From: Bryoerythrophyllum caledonicum
Taxonomy: Eukaryota > Streptophyta > Bryopsida > Pottiales > Pottiaceae
DNA: 64,000 nucleotides
Reading direction: 5' to 3'
Assembly (NCBI GenBank): GCA_963971425.1
Contig: OZ020521.1
Coordinates: forward strand, 3,288,501 to 3,352,500
Shown here one piece after another: positions 22,601 through 34,805 of the stretch. Position 1 is the stretch's first letter. Every line of letters starts with the position of its first letter. A program made the position numbers and the translations under genes. Under the pieces are notes generated by a model. The model saw only the letters and a program-made list of their open reading frames with translations, searched no databases and was not told the DNA's origin.

Positions 22601-23040
22601 TTGAGATTCACCGAAGACACACGGACCCTGTGTGTTTTCGAGCTGCAGTATTTTGCAACATCCTATCTCATATGTGTATGCGATACAAGTGCGTGGTGAA
22701 TGTCAACAGATTTGACGAGACCAAGCCCGAGTTTCACCTATGGACGAAGATGCAACAGATGCCAAGTCGCCATATGAGGACTTTGGAATGTATGGTAATT
22801 ACCAACTTCCTCCACGGTGCGAGCTCGGTCTTTGCCTTGGAGAATTCCAGCAAGCGTCAAGAGCAGCTGGTTGCCTGGTTGAGTTACCAGAAGGCACACG
22901 AGACGTATCTCTTCAAGCATGATGAGGATGTTCGTCGTAATGTGGAGATAGCTGAGCTGCAGCTGATTCTCCAGGAGTGTGAGTTCAAGGATGCGTACAA
23001 GCACAAGCGCCCTCGACTCAAAGCCAGACCAAGATCTTGA
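19621..23040 (+). pseudogene. gypsy accessory ORF after pol, interrupted by four TAG codons
   Basis: One frame of 1,140 codons stays open except for stops at 21187, 21760, 22417 and 22465, all TAG. Part 1 (522 aa) has a basic N-terminus and a globular region at about 35-240. An acidic/Pro-rich linker at about 255-330 is followed by a long coiled coil from about 395 (heptad-like runs rich in Glu, Lys, Leu and Gln). Part 2 continues the coiled coil. Parts 3 and 4 look globular, with many Trp and Cys, and end in a basic tail. The N-terminal region resembles the plant mobile-domain or putative-transposon proteins carried by large plant gypsy elements. That is inference from overall character, not from a diagnostic motif. 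It is visibly GC-richer than gag-pol. Each stop fits a mutated CAG (Gln) codon. Confidence 0.75.
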
Positions 23041-25311
23041 GTAGACATGAGGTTTTTTAGGAGAAGCTCTGTGCAGACAATGTAAATATTATGATGGAAT
23101 TTTGTGATTGCAGCTAGAGTTTAGAAGTTTGCAGCTTCGAGAACTTAGGATATGGCTTATTGTAGAAGCCAGGATAATGAGCTGATAGCTGATTTTGAAA
23201 GATTGAACAAAAACCTGTAAAGCTGCAATCTTCTGGAAAAATGAATGACATTAGCTGCATGATACGATGTCATAAGATTATGAACACGAAGAAATGGAGT
23301 CAACAACTAATTAAGAGGAGAAAGTGTCTGGGAATGAAGAATTCTAGGAATGTTCTATGAAAAATTTTTAAAAAAAAATATACAAGTGGAAGTCAGTTGA
23401 AAGGAGGATCGGTGACTTGGGAGTGTACACACAAAGAAGGAAATATTAAGCAGTAAGTTATGAAAAAAAAAAAAAAAAACCATGTTGAACTGCCTGTAAC
23501 TACAGGAGTCAGCACTCTAGTCAAGCGTGGTGGGATAAGCCACGTGTGATGGATACATACCCGGCACTAGCACCCGGAGGTTGCCACGACAATATGTACC
23601 CGCGGCACACGTTAACCGACCACCAAGGCCTGCTAGATGAAGGTATCAGGTCTGTTAGCCTATATATCGTGAGCCTCAGGAGCCTTACCAAACGATATGG
23701 AACAAATGCTGATCCTAGTATGGAGAAAAATAGAAACTTCTATCACTGTTTCCATATCTGGTGAAATGCACAACACATTTTCACAAATTTGCAGTATGAG
23801 GAATAACAAGGATCAAAGATGTATGAAGAACTTAGGAAAGAATGGAAAAAGAAGATTGATTTTCGGAGTCTGTGACTTATAAAAAACCTGTCAATACAGA
23901 CAGAGCTCTGTCTGTACGTGGGTAAGAACATGTTTGGGAAGAAACGAACCAGGTGAATGAACAGATAATTTTCCTAATTAAAAAACCAGTACGTAGTAAG
24001 TTTATACTTTAAAGTCCAACTCCTTAAGTTCAAAATTTTAGAAAAGATCCCTTTAAGTACAAAATTGTAAGAGCCCTTAAAAACACTGTTTTGAGTGAGA
24101 TCAGTTTTTCCTGTGGCTTCAAAGAAGTGAGAGTTTAAGTTATAACCTTGAGCAGACTAGAACCTTAAGAATTAGATAAGCAAGAGAAATTTAGTTCCTT
24201 AAGGAAAAGAACAAATAGAATAGATCCTTATTTTCCTTAAGTAAGTCAGTTCTTTAAAAACTTGCTCTAAGTCAGTTCCCTTAAGAACCAAAGTCAGTTA
24301 CACTTTGGATAAAACAAAAATCTTAAGACTTAGATGTAGTGTGAGAGTTTTTAAGAACATATGGAGGGATAGTGTCTTAATGAAAGAGCAAATTCAATTG
24401 AATTTGTAAAAAAAAATAAAAATTAAAAAAATAAAAAAATAATCTTAAGGCATATAGATGAAAGGAAAAAATAAGAGGGAGAGAACATGATAATTCTAAT
24501 GAGAGAGTATCATGAAAGGAAAAAATAAGAGGGAGAGAACATGATAATTCTAATGAGAGAGTATCATGAAAGGGAAAAATAAGTAAGAACATGATAATAT
24601 TGAGAGATAAAGCAAAAAGGCTATGGAAAACAATGTGAGTCATGTAGATGAGACGATTAGTGGTGAAGTAATACACACACTACTTGAATTGTATGATAGG
24701 GTAGCTCACACAAGTTAGAAAAAATAGAAATAGAAGAGTATGGAAAGAAAATTAGTAATCTAGGATTAGTAATTTGTTGTGAAGATGCACTACTAATTTA
24801 CTAATCAAGAGATGTGAGGACTAATGAGTGCTAATTTTCTAAAAAAATGAAAAAATACATGAAGAAAAAATGATGAATGAAGTAAAAATAAAATTAAAAA
24901 AAATAAAGAATGAGTGCAAGTGAAGAATAAAGGAAGATATGGAAGAAAAAATAAATTGAAAAGAAAAATTTGAAAAGCAATGAAAATTTAAAATGAAGAT
25001 TTAGAAGAAAATGAAAAAATTCAAAGCTAAAATGAAAAATTATGGAAATCTACAAATGGAAGACTTAACTAAAATAGTTAAGTTAAAAAGAGGAACTTGA
25101 AGCCAAGTATGTATGAGACATACTCATTAAAGAGAAGAACAATGGAAAGCAAATAAAGAAAATAAATAATTCTTAGAGAATAAAGACAAGTAAGAAGAAA
25201 TCTATATGGAGCTTAAAGAGCCTACAAGAAAATGATAGAAAGCAAGATGGAGTGTGAAAGATCAAGTTCAAGGACAAAGGTCGTTGAAGTCGACGAGGAC
25301 GTCTCCAAGCT
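23041..25311 (+). other. gypsy 3' spacer before the polypurine tract
   Basis: No coding sequence recognised. It includes an A-run at about 23463-23480 and a CTTAAG-rich block at about 24000-24440. The 24458-24610 tandem repeat follows, and then a strongly purine-rich, A-rich plus strand from about 24700 to 25311. Confidence 0.6.
24458..24610 (+). repeat. 54-bp tandem repeat in gypsy 3' spacer
   Basis: Two adjacent identical-looking 54-bp units (24458-24511 and 24512-24565), each starting ATGAAAGGAAAAAATAAGAG, followed by a third, degenerate partial unit. The unit is purine-rich on the plus strand. Confidence 0.85.
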
Positions 25312-25324
25312 AAGAGGAGGGCTA
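25312..25324 (+). other. gypsy polypurine tract
   Basis: AAGAGGAGGGCTA ends directly at the TG of the 3' LTR. This is the expected place and composition for the plus-strand primer. Confidence 0.85.
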
Positions 25325-27312
25325 TGTAGAGCCAAAATGACAAAAATAGATTTTTTCCGAAAATTAAGTGTAAAAAGGGTTGTAGATATATGGAGAATTA
25401 GATAATTAATGATTTAGTTTACACTAAGTAGTTAATTAATTGAAAAGTACCTATTCATATCCAAGAATATGGAAATAATGGGAAAAGGGTTGAACTCACA
25501 CCCTTCGGGTAGAGTGTACCTTTTCATGAATGGATATGAAGAGATGTGAAGATTTAGTGGAATTAATCTTAATGGTTAATACTACTAGGGAAAACCTCTT
25601 TCCAAGAGTTGTACCTCTTGGATGTTGAGTAGAATGACTAGCTTGAATTTTTAGCATTCTTGGCCATTACCATAGAAATTCCTTGGAGGAAGATTGGAGT
25701 GAGCCCTAGCTTTAGGTGAAAAAGTTAGTTGATGACTCTTAATGTTGTAAGAGTATTTAATTTTATATATGAATATATAATTGTTATTGAATTTGCATAT
25801 GTAGAGTCTTGTGACTTGAGTTATATGTATAATTGCAATATTATGTGAACTTCATTGCATAAATTTGACAATTGTGTGTTGTAAATGCAAGTGCATGCAT
25901 TAGGTATTAATTGTGGATAAAATTCTTATGCATGAATGCATTGTATATTTATTCTTCATGGAATAAGTTAGGGAAATACCCTAACTACTAAGGTCGTGTG
26001 TGTGACCTTGTGTGTGTGTTGGAGCAATAATTATAATTGTGAAGATTAATGGAGATAATGTGAAATTAAGTGACTTAGTGCATAAGGTGTGTGATGCATA
26101 AGTACTTAAGAAGATCTCAAGTGTGAGTGAGCATAACTTGAGTATCATAAGAATAAGAGTGGAGTTCTTATTTATGTTAATGCAATTTATGCAATAAACA
26201 TCAAGAGTGACATACCTTGATGCATGGCAAGAGTGTCATATTATGCATACAAAAAATTGGCATTAAGTCTATCCTTAATAGAAGGGATTCTCTAAGGTAG
26301 ACTAAGTTGTGAGTATTTAAGAATCTATCATAAGAGAGAAAATAAAGAACAAATCCCAAAGAAAGACTTAAGAAGAAAACATAGAAACTTAAGAATCTTA
26401 AGTCCAAGTTTGGATACATAAGCTTATGAGGAGTGAGACCTTAAGTACCATGAGACCCTTAAGTTTAAGGGCTTGGACTTAAAGGTTCGTATGAGTGAGA
26501 ATACGGGACAATATTGGCATTCAGTGAGATGCACTCCCGGTTCTGGAAGTCTTAAAGACAGAAACTTAAGAACACTGTAGGACTGAATTGGTCTAGACAG
26601 TGCAGGTTCTTAAAAATCAGTCCTAAGTAAGAAAAGAAGTGCTTAAGAACTCAAGGACAGAAACTGTGTTCTTAAGAACATGGACCCGACTAAGAGAGAA
26701 GCCTTAAGTAAAATTCAGACATCTTAAAGACTAAGTGGTACGAGTAAGTGTGGAACACCGTGGTCTTTAAGGGATAATTGTGGGTAAGAGAACTTAAGTG
26801 GAGACTTAAGAGGTGAACCCTTTAAGACTTAAGTTAACTTGTGTATGGGATTTTTGAGACTAACCATTGTCTTAAGAACGTGATCACGTGGACCGAGTGG
26901 ACGGACGTGAAAAGTGGAGCGTTTTTGTATGAGGTAAGAATTTGAATTCTTTAAGATTGTAATTAAAGAACCAATGCAATGAGACTTAATGGAAACTTCC
27001 ATTAGCCCAGTGTGGCAAGTGTTTAGGGATTAGTGGCTTAAGCACAATCTTAAAAGGACTAATGTTCCGTCTTAAGGCACGAGAGATCCTTGGGGTTTAG
27101 ACTTTGTTTGTGGATCCCTTAAGAGTAATGCTAACAGCCCTAATTTCCTAGAAATAGATAGATAACCTTAAGAATTAACCAAAAAGATAGCTTTAACGAC
27201 ACAATTAATCTCCAATTACTTAAAACTAGGCGTATGATCATCCCCGTAACGAATCCTATGAGGTGTGGGTACACTTGGGTGTTTTATTAGAGTGGTGAAA
27301 AATCACTCCACA
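25325..27312 (+). repeat. gypsy 3' LTR
   Basis: 1,988 bp, constant offset of 17,471 from the 5' LTR with no indel. Two substitutions were seen (about 25359 and 25414). The rest is identical as far as I could compare by eye, including all 18 CTTAAG sites. Confidence 0.96.
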
Positions 27313-27317
27313 GGTGC

Positions 27318-28495
27318 CCTCAGTACGCACCCATTAACATTAAAGTTCACCTTCATTCCACTTGTCACAAGCTTTGCTCACTGAGAACAAATTTGCTTGC
27401 AACTTGAGCACATAGAGGACGTCCTTGATTCTAACCCTATTTAAACACCCCCTCACAAAAGCTTTGACAACAATGAAATCCATTCCATTGGCTTCTACAA
27501 TACTTTCGTCACCCAAATGTACATTGCGTGAAGCGATTACCTTATACAGTGTCGAATGCCGCCCTGTAAAATGACATATGCTTTGTAGCTCTTAAATCCA
27601 TGATCCACTTGTACATGGACTTTAAATGTGGTCCATCATGAGTTGTAAATGCGTTGTCATTGTCCTTCTTGACATGGTTGACATTCTCCTTCTCCACTTC
27701 TTGGTTTACATTGTCCCGCTCTGACTTCTTGGCTAGCGTTGTCCCACTCCGTCTTCTTTGGATTGAAGCAATTTCGAGCAATGTGGCCCGGTTTGCCTCA
27801 ATTGTAACATACTTTCAGTGCTGTTGTGTGAATATGAGCCACTCCACTTGTTTTGTCTTGACACCAAGGCTGCATCGTCGCGATCGGTATCCTTCTCCTT
27901 GCGCTTAGACATTTCCTGCATCAACCGCGTCGTGACAGACTCCATATTGAGGTCTCTAATATGTAAGGTCTTGAAGGCGGTTATCAAATTTTCAAATGAA
28001 GGCAAGAAGCTCTCAAGCAAGGTTATAACCAGAGCTTCATTTCTCACAGAAATATCAAAACAAGTGAGCTAATCAACAAGTGCCTACACTTGATTGACGT
28101 GATTCAACAAGTCGTCTTCCTCTTGCATATTGATTGTGAAGAACTTGCGACGAATAAGAAAGATGTTGGACAAGTTCTTTGTCCAATAGACATTGCACAA
28201 AATATGCCATGCTTCCACCAATCTTTTGCAATTTTTGAGTGGGCAAGTTGATTGTCCACCAAGTTGAGCCCAATGATTGACATTGCTTTCTTTGCATGTC
28301 AATCATAGTCTTTCTTTCTTGACTTTTGAGTCGCTATCAAAGGGTGGAGGCTCTTCAAAGTCATCCAAAATCTCTCAAAGGTCCATGGAAGCCAACACCA
28401 TCTTCATCTTGAACTTCCAAAAGTTAAAGTTCTCACACTTGAACTTGTCAATGGCTCTAACACTCTCACCATCATATGTTGTCATAATTGCACTC
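27318..28495 (-). pseudogene. copia-2 Gag, protease and Gag-pre-integrase remnant
   Basis: Starting near 28487 on the minus strand, the reading opens MTTYDGESV and a short FNFWKFKMKM segment typical of copia Gag. The UBN2-type Gag block follows: ALVITLLESFLPSFENLITA, then VTTRLMQEMSKRKEK. A degenerate zinc-knuckle area comes next. The protease motif reads WIMDLRATKHMSFYRAAFDT, where the family has W..DSGA.KHM; the catalytic DSG is mutated to DLR. The Gag-pre-integrase part carries RIKDVLYVLKLQANLFSVSK. Several frameshifts and stops separate these pieces. Confidence 0.88.
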
Positions 28496-28514
28496 CAATA
28501 CTAACTCTTAGCTT

Positions 28515-29346
28515 TCAATGTGCACTATTGCACCTCAATCACTCAAATGAGCCATTTTTAGTCTCCAAAGTTCATGTATACACGTCAAACACACACATCA
28601 ATCCTTTCGAAATTGAAGTGTGCTACTTTGCATTTCATTTAAACACTCAAGTCCTACTTCAATATCTTTCACGAGGAAGAAAACTATGCAAAATAAATAA
28701 CTGGTTCTAGGCATTACAAGGTAAATACCCGTCACTAAGAGACAATGTGAGAAAATAAGTCCCAAGACTCAAAGTAAATATCCTTCACGAAGAAAATAAG
28801 TCCGTGGTCTTAGAAAGCTCCAGTGTCAATACCCGTCACCAAGGAAAAAATGTCAGAAATAAGTCTATGGTCTTAAATTCAATACCCGTCACAAAGAAGA
28901 AAGTGTATACATACACCTTTGAACACTTACAAAGTTGAATGTATACCACCAATGCTTTTGGAAACTCATTGGGCCATCCTCAATTACCTCCAACGCATCA
29001 ACAACCTTCAATCAACACTTGTGCACCTCCAATGCACCAACAATCTTGATCAATACTTGTACACCTCCAATGATCCAACAATCTTGAATCAACACTTGTG
29101 CACCTCTAACACTTCAACAATCTTAAATCAACACTTGTGCACCTCTAATGCTCCAAATTGGATTCTCAAGATTCTCAAGATCCTTTATTTATCGTACCAA
29201 TTAGTAACAACCTTTGCCAATACATATGGAATTATTGCACTAAGTTCTTTTCATCTCTCTTCATTTTCTCTCCTTTATTTTCTCTTCTATATCTACCTCA
29301 ACTATCTATAATTGTAATATCTACAAGCAACTCTCAAACTCTAACA
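28515..29346 (-). repeat. copia-2 5' LTR with internal tandem repeats
   Basis: On the minus strand it starts TGTTAGAG at 29346. The inner boundary near 28515 is estimated from the Gag start and a degenerate primer site. It holds two tandem arrays. One has units of roughly 70 bp around the block AATACCCGTCAC (about 28716-28905). The other has units of about 38 bp around CAATCTT...AATCAACACTTGTGCACCTC (about 28990-29155). Only its last 160 bp is recognisable in the other LTR, so the arrays may have arisen after insertion. Confidence 0.65.
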
Positions 29347-30025
29347 TGACCCGCTTGGTCGGACATGATGACATGTAGTGAACATTAAACTTCTTGTTCT
29401 CTTGTTTTGTTTTTGTTTAAAATTATTATTTTTTAATTATCCATCCTACATATATAGAGAGAAACACCTTGTGAAGCCAAATATAATAGTGATAGTGATT
29501 TCACATAAATAAGATAATTAGACTAGTAATGGACATATATTATGATTGCACTTTCTTACAAATGCTAAATATAAATCCTTACGGTTAAATATTTTCTTAT
29601 TCCACTCCATTTGTAGGCCTTTTGAAATTTGTCATGTGTATTGTGAGCACATTTTTCAAGCTCATAGGATTTGCTGATGCGAGAAAGACCTGCCAAACGC
29701 ACATACTTTGAACATAAAGTAGAAGATGTACCACATGGAAGGAGGCTCTCAGATTTGGTATGTTTGGCTATACGGAAACTACCAATATAATAAATACAGC
29801 CATCCTTGACTATGTTTTAATAAAAATAGACATCCTTCTAAGAGTTCATTATCGTAGAGATTGTTAGAAGAGGAACTAGGAAATTTGGCCACAACGCTTT
29901 TCATTGGGTGAAAATATGGAAACAATAGTATACCAACCCGTTGTCTCCAACGGCGCAATATAGCATGTTGTTGTTGCGTTGTGTGGTTAATGGTGATTTG
30001 ACATGTTAATGGTGATTTGACCAGC
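29347..30025. other. AT-rich spacer, no gene seen
   Basis: No domain recognised in either strand. It may contain the upstream part of the Helitron remnant that follows, but I could not identify one. Confidence 0.4.
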
Positions 30026-33000
30026 ATTTGACATGTACTTCAACAAATGAATACATGTTGTGGTACTTGTCGTACGCATTGCATTGGCTAGAGAAGTGCA
30101 TCATCAAAAGGGGCTCAACAAAGGCCAATCTATTACGTATTATATATATTGTGGTCAAGGATAAGCTAAGCTTACTCATCTGATGACGCCTCTTGAGCCG
30201 TTGCAAGAATTGCTTCAAAGAAACACACAAAACAATCAGTTTCCGAGAATTCATCCAAGCATACAATAATATTTTGGCGTTCACATCTCTAGGAGTCGAT
30301 GTTCATCAACATTTTGCCGGAGGCGGAAAATAAACCTTCCAAATTTACAATAAGGTGCGTTGTATTATAGTATGGGCAGCCTCTTGCAAGCAGAAGGAGA
30401 AAATTACAAATTTTGACAGTTGTATATTATTGATAAAAATGTTGTTGTAAGTGGAAAAATGGAAACTTTTGAAAGTTTGAATTGCAATATAATGGAATTG
30501 CTCCAAAACATAATAACAGAGCAGAATCCTTTCGCACAATTTTTTGAAAGTATTTGTTTATGATTAATAGAGCAACTGTCAGTAGACTTGGAATTCCATC
30601 TATTGGCTATACGATCTCAAGATCGACAAAGGTACAACATCCTTACAGTAGATGAGGTTGGCGACCACTATGATGGCAATACCTTAGGCCGGATATTGTT
30701 GTAAAGAAGGTGAATGGGTCTTTTCAATAAATCTAAACTTTAGATTCTGTATAATTTCCATCGCATGAAGTGTTTTCCTTTCTTGACAGGTGTCAATGAT
30801 GGTCTCTGAATATTCCATTGAGAGACTTTAAATTGTAAGGCTCAAAGTTTGTAAAAGAAAATCCAAATGCTAATAGAGGCAATTGTAGGGGCGGATTAAG
30901 GATGGTGACGTAGATGCAATTTTACGTATACATGTTCCACCGGCATATTTGCAACAACTACATATTCTATATCGGTCGCTTGCTACATGAGTACATGGTA
31001 GACGCATGGATGTGCGTTGAACATATGCGATTGAAGTTCATCAAGGACAATGATAAATCCAAAAGAATTGCATTGCAAACTTTTCAACAGAGTGGTGGAT
31101 GCCCTGAATGTTGGTGACCATGATTCGGCACAAATCGACCAAAAGTTTATCTAGTAGTCATATGTTTTAGGAACATGCGTCAAATGAACCAACGCTATCA
31201 AGAAGCCATGGCCATTGTGCGGACGTTTGGACAGCCACACCTATTTGTGACATTCACATGTGGCCCAAAATGGCCTTAGACAATAATATAACTTAAATTT
31301 GGGCAGACATCACAAGATTGGCCAAATTTAGTATTCGACTTGAAATTCCAAGAGCTGATCGAAGATATGAAGGGCCTAAAAATATTTGGCAAGGTGCTGG
31401 AATGCATTTCAATGATTGAATTCTAGAGTAGAGGCGTTCCTTAGATGCACATCATATAAATTCTCGACGAACAGTCATAATTGAGGGCTACAGACATTAT
31501 CGACTGAGTAGTGACCGCCACACTTTTGGATCGAGTCATTTATTCTGATATGTATGAGGGAGGGATACGATGTTTGTTGGACAGGCCTTGCAACACACAA
31601 AATCCAAGCGCTCCTTGCATGGAGGAGGGTAAAAATTTACCAAGAGGTATATTTTAAGACTTGGCCAAAAAAATATGCGTGGACAAAAATGACTATCCTG
31701 TGTACACGATAACTGATGACAATGCTCCTCTATTGACAACAAAACTTATTATGTTAACAAGCATTGGATTGACTCGAACAACTTGTGTTTGAAGACAAAG
31801 TACTATGCGCACATTTATGTCCAGATAAAATTTTCGTATCGCTTATGCATTGTGTGCATTAATGTACAAAACAATTTCCGCTCTTGGCAACAAATATGTT
31901 TATCGATCACCGCTGTGAAGTGCCTTTTTAAATACATGTACAAAGTTGAATTTGTGCAACTGTGGTCTAGGAAAGCACCACCAAGATTCAACAATACATC
32001 AATGCTTGCTACATTTCTGCGTCTAATGCAGTGTGGATGCTATTTGGATTTCCAATGCACAATGGATCTTTAGCAATCCTATATCTACAAGTTCACATAC
32101 CGGATCAACAACGTGTGACATTTAATACAAATAGGAAATTGGCATATATTCTTAACAAGGATCAAGCCGCAAAGTCAACTTTGACAAAATGGTTTGGAGC
32201 AAATCGGACAATTCCGCTTGCCAAGGAGAAATTTTACGTGGACTTTCCTTCTCGCTTCGCATGGCAGTCAAAGAAGGAGTAGACGATAAAAAAGACGTGA
32301 TTTGCAATAGGATGTCTTTACTTTGTCAATCAAATGGCGGGCGAGAGATACTTTCTCCAAACAATTTTGATTGTGGTATAATGCTAGACATCTATTTTGG
32401 ATTTGTGTACTTTTGAAGGCGTTGTCTTTGACACTTTCACAATTGGATGCATTGCATGTGGGCTATACAAAAATGATGAGAAGTAAGAGCAATGTCTTCA
32501 TGAAGATGTAGTGATGTAGTCAGGCACTCAGCTCTATTTGTTGTTTGTAAATATCTTGACGCATAGACCACCGGCAGCCCTACAACAACTATAGAAGTTG
32601 TTTCCTAAAAGTTGATCGAATGACTATAGACATCAGTTACAACACAATGGTGTGGAGCAACCACCAAAGAAACATACTTATAGTCTTGCATTGAACCTGT
32701 TCACTTAATCATTTGCATGACTTGACAAGTCGATGGACAATTTTAATTTGCTACAACATGCGCTTTCCATGTAGGAATTGTAAGCAAATTGACTTATTTT
32801 GGAGCAGCTTAACAATAATGCCACACAATTGAGGAATAATGTTGAGCAATATATTGAAATGTTGAACATGCAGCGGAATCTTAAGGAATAGTCATGCAAC
32901 GAAGCGCATTTGGCATCTTGAAGATTTATTTTATTGATGGACCAGGTGGTATTAGAAAGCCGTACTTGGAGAATTTCATCTTGAAGTTTGCACGTGTGTA

Positions 33001-33235
33001 AGATCAAATTGCTATGGCAGTTTCTTTGTTGGAAATTGATGCATTGTTACTACACAAAGGCAAGACCGTTTATTCAAGATTTACAACTTCAATTGAGTTG
33101 GAATTGTCTTTTGTGTATAGCATCCGTAGACAAAGAGATTTGGTAGAATTGATACGGCATACAAAGTCATTCTTTGGAATTTGGCGCCAATGGTCAACAA
33201 GTTTGAAATTGAAGTTGTCAAAGTACAAGAACTAA
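30026..33235 (+). pseudogene. Helitron Rep/helicase pseudogene
   Basis: Many frame-shifted plus-strand pieces line up in order with the plant Helitron polyprotein. They are ALHWLEK (about 30080); FREFIQAYNNILAFTSLGV (about 30240); RYNILTVDEVG (about 30625); a GRLLHEYMVDAW block (about 30980); RYQEAMAIVRTFGQPHLFVT and CGPKWP (31190-31275); NTQNPSAPCMEEGK (about 31590); FGFPMHNGS and VHIPDQQRVTFN (32045-32130); and KMVWS..WFGANRT (about 32190). The helicase part follows with a P-loop degraded to DGPGGIRKP (about 32937), then KGKTVYSRF and SIRRQRDLVELIRHTKSF. The Rep catalytic H-x-H region reads P-stop-MHII, so both active sites are lost. The reading ends in mid-helicase. I could not identify Helitron termini. 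Confidence 0.85.
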
Positions 33236-34745
33236 GCAAAATGTGTTGTTTAACCCCTAAGGGCCCATTTAACCTTGGGGAGATGTTTTCCATTTTGGGC
33301 AGGTTCCTAAAATTTGGAAAATAATCTTTTCCTTTCAAAAAAATTACACTAGATTGTCTCTAATAAAATCTTTGTGGAATTATTATTTTTCATTTTTTGG
33401 ATACATAATATGAAATTTATCAGCCTTCAAAGTCAATTTGGGGACTCCAAGCAGTTCAAAAAATTTTGCTAGAAGTTTCTATTGACATTGAGATTTTTCA
33501 TACATATAGAGAATATTACCTTCTTTGAAAATATCCAAAAAATTTAGCAACAACATGTGGTAAAAACATTTTTATTGACACTTTGGATTATCATATTTAA
33601 ACAAATTAAAGTTCACAATAAAATTAAACATGAATGTGAAAGTTTTGAACCTCCACTTCTTCCACACTTGTATTGAATATGATACACCCCTTCTTTACCT
33701 TTAAAAATTAGTGCATAAGGAACAAACATCATGCTCAACACAACGGTAAAGGATTTAGACCTTTTCTGGTGCAAAAATTTGACACCAAGTGAAGTCAAAG
33801 TCTGCTAATTCAGTCAACGCAGGGAAGAAATGAACCATTTCATGACTTCAAACGCTATAATCTTCATATCTATGCGATGGATTGTAGCCAAAAAAAATTT
33901 GGTATGTTTATATAGAAGTCTTCTTATAGATCTTCTAAACACTTGTTAATAGTGGCAGTTTTGAAGTCTTGAGGGAAAATGCCTCAGGCTCTTAGGGGTC
34001 AGAGGAATAACTTTTGTGATGTGCGGCAATTTTAGACATGTTCATTCTATTGTTTCAAAGGGCTTGCAACCAAACATTATCCAACATCAATCAAGGAGTT
34101 TTAACTATGGAGCCACATGGAAGTATGCACTTTCCACCAAAATATGAATTCGCTACAATCTCTACAATGCTTGCTAACTTGGAAAATCGGACGTCAGTAG
34201 ATTGGCTTTTGGCACTTGAAAAATGCAAGTTGAACATTGCTGAGGTGTATTATATTTATTGTCCATTTAATATGATATTCTATTAGCAAACTATGAAGGG
34301 CCTATTCGACGCAATTTACCCAAAATTGCTACAAAGTACAGCAAAAAGAATTTTTTTGGCAGTTGTGTTAATCTTGGAGCACACAACAAAGACTTGGTTA
34401 AAATCAAATATGTTGTACTTGGCATAGTGCTGTAGATTTATTTTTTGGTTTTTATGTATGATTTTAGCTTTCAAGTGTAAATAGTCTTATAGAAAAGCTC
34501 AAAAGCCTTAAAATGTGCACTGTTGAGATGAAACTCTACAAAAATCTTAAAGAGACATGGGCATGTGAAGACATTGTATTGTACCACAAATTTTCCAAAA
34601 AAAAAGTTAGTTAGGTAGGAGTGTTAAACTTAGAATAAATAGTTAAGTTTGAGAGTGAATACTAAATAGTGTTAGACTTTCCTAGTTAAGATTAGAGTAA
34701 GTGAAACTAAGGCCTAGTTACAAATCTTTAAAATAAATAAGACTG
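33236..34745. other. AT-rich spacer, no gene seen
   Basis: No recognisable coding domain. Near 33256 (CCCCTAAGGGCCC) and 33990 (inverted, CTCTTAGGGG) there is a weak inverted pair that could mark a decayed DNA element, but the match is too short to claim. Confidence 0.4.
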
Positions 34746-34751
34746 AGCCTT

Positions 34752-34805
34752 AGTCCAAGACCCAAGCCCAAGATCCGAGACCCGAGCCCAAGACCTAAGA
34801 CTTGA
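34752..34805 (+). repeat. Minisatellite, left half (GACCCGAGCCCAA-like)
   Basis: About four imperfect units of 13-14 bp of the form AGACCCGAGCCCA. The same array continues at 42192-42273 on the other side of the Harbinger element, so the element inserted into it. Confidence 0.85.

Larger units (their letters stand above)
7854..27312 (+). mobile_element. Very large young Ty3/gypsy retrotransposon (19.46 kb)
   Basis: A complete LTR element on the plus strand. Its parts are 1,988-bp LTRs, primer site, four small leader ORFs, gag-protease (11519-14746), pol (14749-18096), a long spacer, a GC-richer accessory ORF (19621-23040), a second spacer with a 54-bp tandem repeat, a polypurine tract and the 3' LTR. 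The target duplication is GGTGC, inside copia-2. Order within pol is protease-RT-RNase H-integrase, which is Ty3/gypsy. No chromodomain follows the integrase, which points to the Athila/Tat side of the plant lineages, as do the large size and the extra ORF after pol. I see no second, archaeal-type RNase H, so a Tat/Ogre label is uncertain. Coding capacity is broken in several places although the LTRs are almost identical. Confidence 0.95.
27313..29346 (-). mobile_element. copia-2, right (5') part
   Basis: The 5' half of the copia split by the gypsy. It begins with the second copy of GGTGC (27313-27317). The minus strand then reads, from right to left, 5' LTR, a degenerate primer site, Gag, protease and the start of Gag-pre-integrase, and stops exactly at the gypsy. 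Reading resumes at 7853. Confidence 0.88.

Noticed and set aside
33247-34000. A DNA element bounded by CCCCTAAGGGCCC (33256) and inverted CTCTTAGGGG (33990)
   Set aside because: The inverted match is only about 8-10 bp with differences, and no flanking duplication was found.
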